Shown here: positions 7,393-15,860 of the stretch, piece after piece
Position numbering within the stretch: the stretch's first letter is position 1
Layout of the letters: every line of letters begins with the position of its first letter
Assembly: GCA_946407975.1 (NCBI GenBank)
Contig: CAMJQC010000002.1
Location: 19,263 to 83,262, forward strand
Source of the DNA: an uncultured Bacteroidales bacterium
GTDB taxonomy: Bacteria > Bacteroidota > Bacteroidia > Bacteroidales > F082
Direction: 5' to 3'
Length of the DNA: 64,000 nucleotides
Made by a program: the position numbers and the translations under genes
Notes under the pieces: model-generated
The model's database searches: none
The model's input: the letters and a program-made list of their open reading frames with translations, nothing else
What the model was told of the DNA's origin: nothing

Positions 7393-9630
7393 ATGAAAAC
7401 CAACAAAACTATTCTTATCACTATATTGTTTCTATTCTTTGGCTTGAGTTCCTATGCCCAGGAATACATTGAGGGCACCGTCTATGAGGAAAACGAGAGT
7501 GGCAAACAGGTCCCGCTACCGGGTGTCAACGTATATTGGAAAATCGTCAACCAAGGCGTGGTGACCGATGCCAACGGACATTACAAGATTCCTGTCCATG
7601 GACAGATAGGCTGCCTGGTGTTCAGCTGTATCAGTTATGAGAACGACACCGTCCATCACATGTTCGAGCCGGTGCATTACGACCATGTTTTTCATACTAT
7701 CCACGTGCTGAACGAAGTGGAGATTGCGGCCCGACAAAAAGCCTCTTTCATCAACCCAATCAAAGCCATCGCTGTGCAGGAAATCACTTCTGAAAACCTG
7801 AAGCGTGCCGCCTGTTGTACTCTTGCAGGCAGTTTCGAAAACAACGCCTCGGTCGATGTGGCCTATAGTGACGCCGTCACGGGCGCCAAACAGATTCAAT
7901 TGCTTGGATTGAGCGGTATTTACACCCAGATGATGACTGAAATCATTCCCAATTTCCGTGGACTGGCCTCGACATTCGGCTTGAATTATGTGCCTGGTAA
8001 CTGGATGAATGGCATACAGATCTCCAAAGGAACATCTTCTGTAAGGAACGGTTACGAATCCATCACGGGACAAATCAACGTGGACTACAAAGAGCCAATG
8101 CCCAACAAAAGCGAGAAAGTGTTTGTCAACCTCTACGGCAACTCAATGTTAATGACGGACTTGAACTTCAACGGTCGCGTAAAAGTGGGAAATAACGATG
8201 GCATTATGTTATTCGGCCATGTGAGTCACAGCCACATGAAAATGGATGAAAACGCTGACTCGTTTCTTGACGATCCGATGACCACGCAATACAATGTCTT
8301 TTTGCGTTATAATCATCCCCATACGGGACATTTCGGTTGTAAGTTAGGCATCAAGGCTTTGAAGGAAACCCGACTCGGCGGACAAATGGACTTTGATCCG
8401 AAGCATAGCTTTGAAGAAGGCTACAATCTGTATGGCATTGGCATCAATACCGAGCGTTATGAGGCTTTTGCCAAAGGTGGCTACCACTTCAATCGCAAAG
8501 ACACCAGTCTCGGCACGCAGCATCAGGTAACTTACCACAAGATGGACTCCTACTATGGTCTTACCGACTATAATGCCAACCAACTCTCTTACTATGGCAA
8601 TCTGTTGTTTGACTCCTACCTCATGAATGACCATCACACTTATTCCATAGGTGCCAGTTATACCTACGACAAATATGATGAACATTTAAACGACAGCACT
8701 TTCCAACGTGTTGAACAAGTTCCTGGAGCCTTTGTGGAATATAATTTCGCTGACGACCACCATTGGAACATCATTGCCGGCTTCCGTGCTGACTATAACA
8801 CCTATTACCAAAAGATGCTTTACACACCTCGTCTTCATGTGAGGTTCAAAACTCACGATGATTTTGCCGTCCGCCTTTCAGCGGGAAAGGGTTATCGTTC
8901 CCCCAACATCTTGGCTGAAAACTCCACCATGTTTGCTTCATCAAGGATGATTCGTTTCTTGGATACGCCTAGAATGGAAGATGCTTGGAACTACGGTATC
9001 AATTTGACTAAAGGTATTGACATCGGATGGCGCGAGATCATTATCCAAGCCGACTTCTATCGCACCGACTTTGTCAACCAAATCATTCTCGACCGTGATG
9101 CCGACGTCCACGAAATCCGTATTTATAACCTCAATGGGAAATCCTATTCCAACAGCGCTCAAATCGAGGCTAACTGCGAGATATTCAGAAATTTCGACCT
9201 CACTCTTGCCTTCCGTTACAACGATGTGAAGATGACCATCAACGACACGCTTCGCGAGAAACCTTTCGTCAATCGTTACAAAGGCTTGGTGACGTTGTCG
9301 TATGCCCCAGGCACCTGGCAATTTGACTTCACGACGCAGTTTAACGGCGACAGCCGTGTGCCCGACCTGAGCGGCAACGCCACTGCCGTGGCCAACGGTC
9401 AGAATATCGGGCGCTCGCCTTTTTATGTCATCATGAACGCACAGGTCACAAAGAAGTTGGGTAAATGTTGGGAACTCTATATCGGTGGCGAGAACCTGAC
9501 CAACTACAAACAAGACCATCCCATTATCTCGGCCGACAATCCGCTGAGCGATGACTTCGACGCCTCGATGGTCTGGGGCCCGCTGAGTGGCATCCGTAGC
9601 TATCTGGGCGTGCGGTTCCAAATAAAATGA
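7393..9630 (+). CDS. TonB-dependent outer-membrane receptor (possible metal or metal-chelate uptake)
   Basis: A 745-residue receptor. The signal peptide ends in SSYAQ (~residue 23). Residues ~25-105 form a carboxypeptidase-regulatory-like beta-sandwich common in Bacteroidota receptors ('GTVYEENESGKQVPLPGVNV'), then a plug domain ('QIQLLGLSGIYTQMM', 'GLNYVPGNWMNGIQISKGT') and a beta barrel with many aromatic strands. The ATG at 7393 is preferred over an upstream one because it begins the signal peptide. Such receptors import ligands too large or scarce for porins using TonB energy. The adjacent HYC/CC protein and His/Met-rich loops ('HVSHSHMKMDE') point to a metal ligand, by inference. Confidence 0.88.
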   Translation: MKTNKTILITILFLFFGLSSYAQEYIEGTVYEENESGKQVPLPGVNVYWKIVNQGVVTDANGHYKIPVHGQIGCLVFSCISYENDTVHHMFEPVHYDHVFHTIHVLNEVEIAARQKASFINPIKAIAVQEITSENLKRAACCTLAGSFENNASVDVAYSDAVTGAKQIQLLGLSGIYTQMMTEIIPNFRGLASTFGLNYVPGNWMNGIQISKGTSSVRNGYESITGQINVDYKEPMPNKSEKVFVNLYGNSMLMTDLNFNGRVKVGNNDGIMLFGHVSHSHMKMDENADSFLDDPMTTQYNVFLRYNHPHTGHFGCKLGIKALKETRLGGQMDFDPKHSFEEGYNLYGIGINTERYEAFAKGGYHFNRKDTSLGTQHQVTYHKMDSYYGLTDYNANQLSYYGNLLFDSYLMNDHHTYSIGASYTYDKYDEHLNDSTFQRVEQVPGAFVEYNFADDHHWNIIAGFRADYNTYYQKMLYTPRLHVRFKTHDDFAVRLSAGKGYRSPNILAENSTMFASSRMIRFLDTPRMEDAWNYGINLTKGIDIGWREIIIQADFYRTDFVNQIILDRDADVHEIRIYNLNGKSYSNSAQIEANCEIFRNFDLTLAFRYNDVKMTINDTLREKPFVNRYKGLVTLSYAPGTWQFDFTTQFNGDSRVPDLSGNATAVANGQNIGRSPFYVIMNAQVTKKLGKCWELYIGGENLTNYKQDHPIISADNPLSDDFDASMVWGPLSGIRSYLGVRFQIK

Positions 9631-9674
9631 ACCGCCACGCGTCAAGGCTTATCTTACAATGCTCTTGATGTAGA

Positions 9675-10310
9675 TCAGATAATCAATTGTTCCCAACGGA
9701 TTTTCGGGACAAATTGCGTTCCTTGCTCATCCCGATAATAGGCCAGCTTTTCGCCTTCATCGACAGGCTGGAGCTTGATTTTCTCATTGCCCTTGCCAAT
9801 GGCAAGCATCAGTAACGGCTCATAGGGAAGGTCGAAAGTCTCCGTAATCTTCGCCTTATTGAAAGCCCCGATCATGATGCCGTTCAGGCCCATCTCCGTG
9901 GCTTTCAGCAACATGCTTTGGGCGGCAATGCCGAGGTCGATATCTACGAACTTGGTCTCGGGTACGGTACTGCATATGATGATAAAGGCTTCGGGCTCGG
10001 TGTCAGGAAAGGGGAGATGCAACTCTGGCAAAAGCCCACCTAACTTCATGTTTTGTAGGATGATGTCCGCCCCCGTATCCTTGGTGACCAACTTGAAACG
10101 TAGCACCTGTTGGTTCTTCGCCGAGGCAATCTTGGTATTCACCGACACGATGCGTTCCAGCATCTCACGTTTCACCACATAGTCTTTTTTGTAGCCGCGA
10201 AAGCTGCGGTTTTTCTCCATCAAAGTCTCTATCGAGGAGTGCTTGACGACTGTTTTTTTGGCACCTTGGCCAAATTCTTCGAATTTCTTTTCCAAATAAC
10301 CGTCCGCCAT
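9675..10310 (-). CDS. Nitroreductase family protein
   Basis: A 211-residue FMN-dependent oxidoreductase-like protein. 'RSFRGYKKDYV' near residue 34 is the typical N-terminal FMN-phosphate contact region, and 'DLGIAAQSMLLKATEMGLNGIMIGAF' is the signature helix and glycine loop of the nitroreductase fold; 'LMLAIGKGNE' is the usual C-terminal strand. These enzymes reduce nitro compounds, quinones or flavins with NAD(P)H; substrate unknown. It converges on the TonB receptor gene and is divergent from the GH106-like gene. Confidence 0.88.
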   Translation of the reverse strand: MADGYLEKKFEEFGQGAKKTVVKHSSIETLMEKNRSFRGYKKDYVVKREMLERIVSVNTKIASAKNQQVLRFKLVTKDTGADIILQNMKLGGLLPELHLPFPDTEPEAFIIICSTVPETKFVDIDLGIAAQSMLLKATEMGLNGIMIGAFNKAKITETFDLPYEPLLMLAIGKGNEKIKLQPVDEGEKLAYYRDEQGTQFVPKIRWEQLII

Positions 10311-10333
10311 AATGATTCATTTAAAGCTTTTGG

Positions 10334-10341
10334 CAAAGGTA
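10334..10341 (-). promoter_or_regulatory. -7 promoter element (TACCTTTG) for the nitroreductase gene
   Basis: The top strand reads caaaggta, complement of TACCTTTG, 24 bases before the start at 10310. It is back-to-back with the element at 10354 serving the other strand. Confidence 0.65.
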
Positions 10342-10353
10342 CTGATTTTTAGT

Positions 10354-10361
10354 TAAATTTG
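10354..10361 (+). promoter_or_regulatory. -7 promoter element (TAAATTTG) abutting the GH106-like start codon
   Basis: A perfect TAnnTTTG element ending 5 bases before the ATG at 10367, so transcription is predicted to begin at or next to the start codon (leaderless mRNA). Confidence 0.6.
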
Positions 10362-10366
10362 CATCC

Positions 10367-13225
10367 ATGAAACGAATCGTTTTGTGGATTGGGTTACTCC
10401 TGTTTCTTTGCCAGTGTACGTCACGGCAAGGAACGATGACTATGGAAGAACTCTACCAGGGTTTCCGACAGCCATCTGCTGAGTATCGTCCCTTCGTGCG
10501 TTGGTGGTGGAACGGTGACAAGGTAGAAGCCGATGAACTGGTGCGAGAATTACGCCTTCTCAAAGAAGCTGGAATCGGTGGCGTGGAGATCAACCCCATC
10601 GCCTTTCCGACCTATTGCGACAGTCTCGGGAAACCCTCGCTGACCTGGCTCAGTCCCGAATGGATCAATATGCTTAAGGTGTGTTTCGACGAAGCGGATT
10701 CGTTGGACATGACATGCGACCTCCTTGTAGGGTCGGGATGGCCCTTCGGCGCCGAGTTCCTCGAGAAGGACGAGCGGGCTCAGATTGTGGTCAACTATGC
10801 TGAGCCCGTGACCGGTCCGGCTACCCTCACCTTGATACGCGATAGCATTTGCGAAAAAGCCATGCCTAAGGTGAGTTCGCCCTTTAAAGACAATTCTAAA
10901 GAGCTGATGCTCTTACGATTATATCCCAATCCCGCATCAAGTGTAACTGAGGGCATTGACGTTTTAAAACCCGATAGCGTGTTCACTGTCAAGGTCCCAG
11001 AAGGGACTTACACTCTGGCAGCTTTAGTGAAGATCACTGGTTTTTTGGAGGTCATCAATGGCGCTCCAGGAGCAGCGGGTCCCGTGCTCGATCATTTCAA
11101 TACGGAGGCCGTCAATCGGTATCTCTGCAACATGTCCGATAAGATAGAGGCACAGATCGGACCATTGAAGAACCATATCCGCGCCTTGTTCACCGACAGC
11201 ATGGAGTTGGAAGGCGCCAACTGGACCTCCGACATGGCCGATGAGTTTCAGCGGCATTATGGCTATGACATCACGGAATACTTGCCGTTTATCCTGTTTA
11301 AGATTGGCTCTATGGGCAGTGCGCTCAACTATAACCCTGTGGTGCCTGTGACGGACGCTTTTCAGGAGGAGATCGAGCGTGCCCGTTATGATTTCGAAGA
11401 TTTCAAGGCTCGGCTGATGCAGGAACGCTTTACAGCGCCTTATATCGCTTGGTGTCACAAGCTCGGGGTGAAAGCCCGCGCCCAGGCCTACGGTCGAGGG
11501 TTCTATCCATTGGAAAATGCCATGGGTTACGATATCCCCGAAGGCGAGTCATGGACAACCAACTGGCTACGACACAAACCAGGCGAAGAGATGTCGGAAA
11601 GCGATTACCGTCGCGGAAGAGCCTATACGATGGTAAATAAATTTGTGTCGTCAGGCGCGCATCTGGCTGGCAACCGGATGGTGAGTTGCGAGGAGATGAC
11701 CAACACTTACACCGTGTTCAACATGACCTTGGAGCAACTGAAGATCGGTGGTGACCAAAGCGCCATCTCCGGGGTGACCCATAGCGTGTTTCACGGCTTC
11801 AATTACTCGCCCAACCTCGAAACGAACGTCCCGGGATGGGTGCGCTACGGTGCCTATTACAGCGAGAACAACCCCTGGTGGCCATACTTCAAGCTTTACA
11901 ACGACTACAAGGCCCGTCTCTCATACGCCTTGCGACACGCCACCTATTATGCCGACATTGCCATCCTTAATCCCGAAAACGACATGTGGAGCACCATCGG
12001 GATGCAAAACGAGCCTTTCCCCAACACCACTCGAGCACCCTATAAAACCATGATCTGGGAGGCAATCAGCAAATGTGGTGGTGGGGTGGACTATGTCTCC
12101 GAGAACATCCTTAACGAAGGCATGATGAAACATGGCGGTTTTCGTTACCGCGACCGTCGTTACAGCACCTTGATCTTGATCGATGTGGAGCGGATGCACC
12201 CTGAGACTTCGCAACAGTTGTTGCGTTTTGTGGAAGGAGGCGGAAAGCTGTTGTGCATCGACACCATCCCTTATATGTCGTTGGGTTTGAGCGGAGATAT
12301 CGCCTTGAAGGATTCCATAGTCAGAAGCAATTTTGAAAAAATCCAAACCTACAATGACCGTTTTGTTTTTGTGGAACCGCCTAAAGAAGACTTCATCCCT
12401 TGGTGTGACAGCCTAATGAAAGCAGAACGTCTGCCCCATTATCTCGATATTGAGAGCCCCGACCCTTATGTGATGCAGAACCGGTACACCACCGACGATG
12501 GTGGCGAGATGCTCTTCCTTTGCAACAGCCATCGTTACCAGCCTCACCAGACCCGCATCACTTTTCACCGTGAACTGATTCGCCACAAACATCCTTGGAT
12601 TTGGGACCTGCATACCGGCGAACGTCATCCTTTGTCTTTGGATGAAGAGGGCAGTTATGATATCGACTTGGGTCCTGCCGAATCGATGCTGATTGTTTTT
12701 GACAGACATCGAGGTGCCACGGAGAAAGCGCACGTGGCTTCTTCACAAACAATCATTGACCTTTCAGCCCATTGGGATGTGGAATTGGACCACGCCCTTT
12801 TAGACACGGTTATAAAGACCCATTTTGACACCCTTTTTGATTTGAAGAATCATCCTGATTACCAGAATTTTGCTGGAACTATAGTTTACAAGAGAAATGT
12901 CAATTGTAGAGACGGTGCCGGCACCATTTCTACAGATAATCCTACCATTCTAGATCTAGGTCTTGTCGAAGGCGTCTCCGAGGTGTTCGTGAACGGTCAG
13001 TCCGCGGGTGTGAAATACTATGGCCGACGTAAGTATGATATCCGCGATCTCCTTCACGAAGGCGATAACGACCTTGAAATCCGCGTCACCACGACATTAG
13101 GCAACTATCTGAAGACTTTCAGTCGCGAGGAGAATCCTGTCGCCTGGATCTATGTCAATCATCCTAGAAGAGATCAATCCTTACAGCCTATGGGGCTGAT
13201 CGGACCTGTAAAAATAATCCTATGA
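10367..13225 (+). CDS. GH106-like glycoside hydrolase lipoprotein (candidate alpha-L-rhamnosidase)
   Basis: A 952-residue exported protein. The N-terminus 'LLLFLCQC' is a lipobox, so it is probably a surface or periplasmic lipoprotein. 'RPFVRWWWNGDKV' followed by 'LKEAGIGGVEINP' matches the start of the catalytic domain of GH106-type alpha-L-rhamnosidases; acidic candidates for catalysis lie near 'VSCEEMTNTY' (~residue 442). The last ~150 residues look like a galactose-binding-like domain ('VEGVSEVFVNGQ', 'YDIRDLLHEGDNDLEI'). The stop codon overlaps the next gene (ATGA), so it is coupled to the GH28-like protein. No SusC/SusD pair is nearby. Family assignment is by pattern and the exact linkage is unknown. 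Confidence 0.75.
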   Translation: MKRIVLWIGLLLFLCQCTSRQGTMTMEELYQGFRQPSAEYRPFVRWWWNGDKVEADELVRELRLLKEAGIGGVEINPIAFPTYCDSLGKPSLTWLSPEWINMLKVCFDEADSLDMTCDLLVGSGWPFGAEFLEKDERAQIVVNYAEPVTGPATLTLIRDSICEKAMPKVSSPFKDNSKELMLLRLYPNPASSVTEGIDVLKPDSVFTVKVPEGTYTLAALVKITGFLEVINGAPGAAGPVLDHFNTEAVNRYLCNMSDKIEAQIGPLKNHIRALFTDSMELEGANWTSDMADEFQRHYGYDITEYLPFILFKIGSMGSALNYNPVVPVTDAFQEEIERARYDFEDFKARLMQERFTAPYIAWCHKLGVKARAQAYGRGFYPLENAMGYDIPEGESWTTNWLRHKPGEEMSESDYRRGRAYTMVNKFVSSGAHLAGNRMVSCEEMTNTYTVFNMTLEQLKIGGDQSAISGVTHSVFHGFNYSPNLETNVPGWVRYGAYYSENNPWWPYFKLYNDYKARLSYALRHATYYADIAILNPENDMWSTIGMQNEPFPNTTRAPYKTMIWEAISKCGGGVDYVSENILNEGMMKHGGFRYRDRRYSTLILIDVERMHPETSQQLLRFVEGGGKLLCIDTIPYMSLGLSGDIALKDSIVRSNFEKIQTYNDRFVFVEPPKEDFIPWCDSLMKAERLPHYLDIESPDPYVMQNRYTTDDGGEMLFLCNSHRYQPHQTRITFHRELIRHKHPWIWDLHTGERHPLSLDEEGSYDIDLGPAESMLIVFDRHRGATEKAHVASSQTIIDLSAHWDVELDHALLDTVIKTHFDTLFDLKNHPDYQNFAGTIVYKRNVNCRDGAGTISTDNPTILDLGLVEGVSEVFVNGQSAGVKYYGRRKYDIRDLLHEGDNDLEIRVTTTLGNYLKTFSREENPVAWIYVNHPRRDQSLQPMGLIGPVKIIL

Positions 13226-14694
13226 AAAAACACTTATTCATTCTACTCATCGCTTTATTCGCAGGCTTTCATGCTTCTGCCGAAAGCCAGCAACCCATCT
13301 ATAACGCTTCCCTATTCGGCATCCGTAGCGATGGCGTGACCATGAACACCCGCAGCATCCAGTTTGCTATCGATTGGATTGCAGAGCAAGGGGGAGGAAC
13401 GCTACGATTCTGGGTGGGCCGTTACCTTACAGGCAGCATTCACCTGAAATCGAATGTCACCGTTGAGCTGATGGAAGGCGCCGTGCTGGTGGGCAGCACC
13501 AATCCCTTGGATTATGACCGTCTCGTTGCTACCAACGACCATGCGCTTATCTTGGCTGAAGGCGCTGAAAACATTCGTCTCATAGGTGTCTATAACAGCG
13601 GCGGCGTCATCGACGGCCAAGGGCGCGAGCTGGGCAACAACTGCACCGACCTGGTGCACAAGGGATTGATGAAGGACAAGCTCAGCAACGACCGTGTCGG
13701 CGAGGGCTTTCGTCCCCGGCTGTTGCTTTTCAGAGAATGCAAGAATGTGGAAGTCGACAACGTGACCTTCCGCAACGCCGCCAACTGGGTCTGCATGTAC
13801 GATCAGTGCGAGAACGTAAAAGTCAACAACGTGCGGGTTCAAAGCACCGCCTTCTGGAACAATGACGGTATCGACATCGTGGATTGCGATGGCTTCCTGC
13901 TGACCAACAGTTACATCAACGCATCCGATGATGCTATATGTCTTAAATCACACAGTTCCAAGAAGATATGTCAAAACGTAGAGGTGCGAAACTGCACCGC
14001 ACGCAGCTCGGCCAGTGGCATTAAATTCGGCACCATGGGTGCGGGAGGATTCAAAAACGTGAAAATCATCAACAATACCGTTTACGACACCTATCGTAGT
14101 GCCATCACCATCCAGAGTGTCGACGGGGGTATCTGTGAGCATATCCTCGTGGACTCGCTCCATGGCACCAATGTGGGCAATGCCATCTATCTCAACATCG
14201 GAGCCCGTCGCGACAAGCAGAGTTTCATGGACGGCATCACCATCCGCAACCTCTATTGTGAGGTGGCCGCGACCAAACCCGATGCCGGTTACGAATACGA
14301 GGGTCCTATCGAAGACTTGCCACGCAACGTCTCACCCTGTGGCATCATTGGGTTGAGCGATAGCAAGATCAAGAATGTCATCCTAGAGAACATCGTGATT
14401 GTCTTTCCTGGTGGTGGCGACCCGCATTATGCCCATGTCGGTCTTGATGAACTGGACAAAGTGCCGGAGATGCCCAAGGCCTACCCCGAATTCTCACAAC
14501 ACATGGAGTTGCCCGCATGGGGATTCTTCATCCGCCATGTCGATGGCCTGACGTTACGCAACATCAAATTGACTGCTCTCAAGAAAGACTACCGCACCGC
14601 CATCGTGATGGATGACGTCAAGAATCATCATGTCAGCGGATTGGTCGTTGAAGAGCCTGAAGGAGAAGCTAAAGGAAAGATCTATGAGAGATGA
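13222..14694 (+). CDS. GH28-like right-handed beta-helix protein (polygalacturonase family relative)
   Basis: A 490-residue exported protein with a signal peptide ending in 'FHASA' (~residue 20). 'FGIRSDGVTMNTRSIQFAI' and 'LKSNVTVELMEGAVLVGS' are classic GH28 N-terminal motifs, and the middle is a parallel beta helix. 'NNDGIDIVDC' and 'ASDDAICLKS' keep the catalytic-type aspartates of GH28, but the positions of the usual GHG and RIK motifs read 'SASGIKFG' and 'RSAITIQS', so the conserved His, Arg and Lys are missing. It may therefore act on a different pectic linkage or by another mechanism. It is translationally coupled to the GH106-like gene (ATGA), which suggests joint action on a rhamnose/uronic-acid glycan. 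Confidence 0.8.
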   Translation: MKKHLFILLIALFAGFHASAESQQPIYNASLFGIRSDGVTMNTRSIQFAIDWIAEQGGGTLRFWVGRYLTGSIHLKSNVTVELMEGAVLVGSTNPLDYDRLVATNDHALILAEGAENIRLIGVYNSGGVIDGQGRELGNNCTDLVHKGLMKDKLSNDRVGEGFRPRLLLFRECKNVEVDNVTFRNAANWVCMYDQCENVKVNNVRVQSTAFWNNDGIDIVDCDGFLLTNSYINASDDAICLKSHSSKKICQNVEVRNCTARSSASGIKFGTMGAGGFKNVKIINNTVYDTYRSAITIQSVDGGICEHILVDSLHGTNVGNAIYLNIGARRDKQSFMDGITIRNLYCEVAATKPDAGYEYEGPIEDLPRNVSPCGIIGLSDSKIKNVILENIVIVFPGGGDPHYAHVGLDELDKVPEMPKAYPEFSQHMELPAWGFFIRHVDGLTLRNIKLTALKKDYRTAIVMDDVKNHHVSGLVVEEPEGEAKGKIYER

Positions 14695-14742
14695 TGAGTG
14701 ATAAAAGGCGCAAGCTTTGTCGGACAGGCAGTTTAAGGAATA

Positions 14743-14776
14743 AAAAAAATAGCAGGATGAGCCCTGCTATTTTTCT
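14743..14776. terminator. Bidirectional rho-independent terminator
   Basis: AAAAATAGCAGG / CCTGCTATTTTT stem with a 6-base loop, flanked by A- and T-runs, between the convergent GH28-like and ROK kinase genes. It can serve both strands. Confidence 0.8.
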
Positions 14777-14795
14777 TTAGCGATAGTTAATAGAT

Positions 14796-15752
14796 TTATT
14801 CTTTTGCTTTCGTAAGCGCCGCTGCGCCTAAGATAGCGGCATCGTTGTCGGGCAGCTCCGAGACGCGAATGTCTACGCTGCCGTCATAGACGAAACACAG
14901 ATGCTTTTTGAAAGATTCTTTCACGGGTTGCATCAGCACATCACCTGCCTTGACGGGGCCACCCATCAGGAAGATGGCCTCAGGCCCGCTGAAAGCCACG
15001 GCATTAGCCAGGGCGATGCCAAGCCAATAACCGGTCTTTTCGAATACTTTGAGTGCCAAAGAATCACCATTCTTAGCGGCATCGCCTACCATTTTGCTTG
15101 TAAGATCGGCTTCAGGCACTTCACGCAAAGGTCCGTCATATTCCGGATGGGCCTCCAGCATCTCTATGGCTGTACGACGGATGCCAGTGGCAGAGCAATA
15201 AGTTTCAAGGCAGCCTTTTCTGCCACAGCCGCAAGGACGTCCTTCAGGGATGAGGATAGCATGGCCCAACTCTCCTGCACCGCCGGTCTTGCCATGAACC
15301 AATTTACCGTCGACCACGATACCGCTTCCAATACCTGTTCCTAAAGTGAACATCACGAAATGCCTCATGCCTTTGGCACCGCCATAGACGAGTTCGCCGT
15401 AGGCAGCAGCGTTGGCATCGTTGGAGACCACGACAGGGACATCCATATGTTCATGGAAGAGTTTGCCCAGATCGATGATGCCCTTGAATTTCAGATTGGT
15501 AGCGTTTTCTATGCAGCCGGTGTAGAAATTGCCCGCAGGGGCGGCGATGCCGATGCCGTCAATCGTCTCAATGCCGTTTTCGGCCATCAATGCCTTTATT
15601 TGTGTGCAAATATCTGATACATAAACAGATGCGTTGGAGTATTTGTTGGTAGGAAGGTTCTTTTTTGCCATGCAGCGACCGTCGTCACGAACCAGACCGA
15701 TATCAGTATTGGTGCCGCCTATGTCGATGCCTATGGAATAAGTGTTTGTCAT
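14796..15752 (-). CDS. ROK family sugar kinase (glucokinase type)
   Basis: A 318-residue cytosolic kinase. 'GIDIGGTNTDIGLV' is the ATP-phosphate loop; 'NDANAAAYGE' and 'TLGTGIGSGIVVDG' are ROK substrate/phosphate motifs; 'GELGHAILIPEGRPCGCGRKGCLE' holds the zinc-binding His-Cys cluster typical of ROK kinases (CGCGRKGC). The family phosphorylates glucose, mannose, fructose or N-acetylhexosamines at the 6-hydroxyl; glucokinase is the most likely role. No DNA-binding domain is present, so it is not a ROK repressor. Confidence 0.92.
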   Translation of the reverse strand: MTNTYSIGIDIGGTNTDIGLVRDDGRCMAKKNLPTNKYSNASVYVSDICTQIKALMAENGIETIDGIGIAAPAGNFYTGCIENATNLKFKGIIDLGKLFHEHMDVPVVVSNDANAAAYGELVYGGAKGMRHFVMFTLGTGIGSGIVVDGKLVHGKTGGAGELGHAILIPEGRPCGCGRKGCLETYCSATGIRRTAIEMLEAHPEYDGPLREVPEADLTSKMVGDAAKNGDSLALKVFEKTGYWLGIALANAVAFSGPEAIFLMGGPVKAGDVLMQPVKESFKKHLCFVYDGSVDIRVSELPDNDAAILGAAALTKAKE

Positions 15753-15773
15753 GGTGCTTGAGTTTAGAATGAG

Positions 15774-15781
15774 CGAAGATA
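15774..15781 (-). promoter_or_regulatory. -7 promoter element (TATCTTCG, one mismatch) for the ROK kinase
   Basis: The top strand reads cgaagata, complement of TATCTTCG, 22 bases before the start at 15752; one base differs from TAnnTTTG. Confidence 0.5.
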
Positions 15782-15834
15782 CGGTTTTTTTGCTGATAAG
15801 CTGTAAAAAAACAAAGAGGAAGGTTGAAAAAAGT

Positions 15835-15842
15835 TACCTTTG
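15835..15842 (+). promoter_or_regulatory. -7 promoter element (TACCTTTG) for the M14 peptidase gene
   Basis: A perfect TAnnTTTG element 18 bases upstream of the ATG at 15861. Confidence 0.7.
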
Positions 15843-15860
15843 CGTATCAAATCCTAAGTC

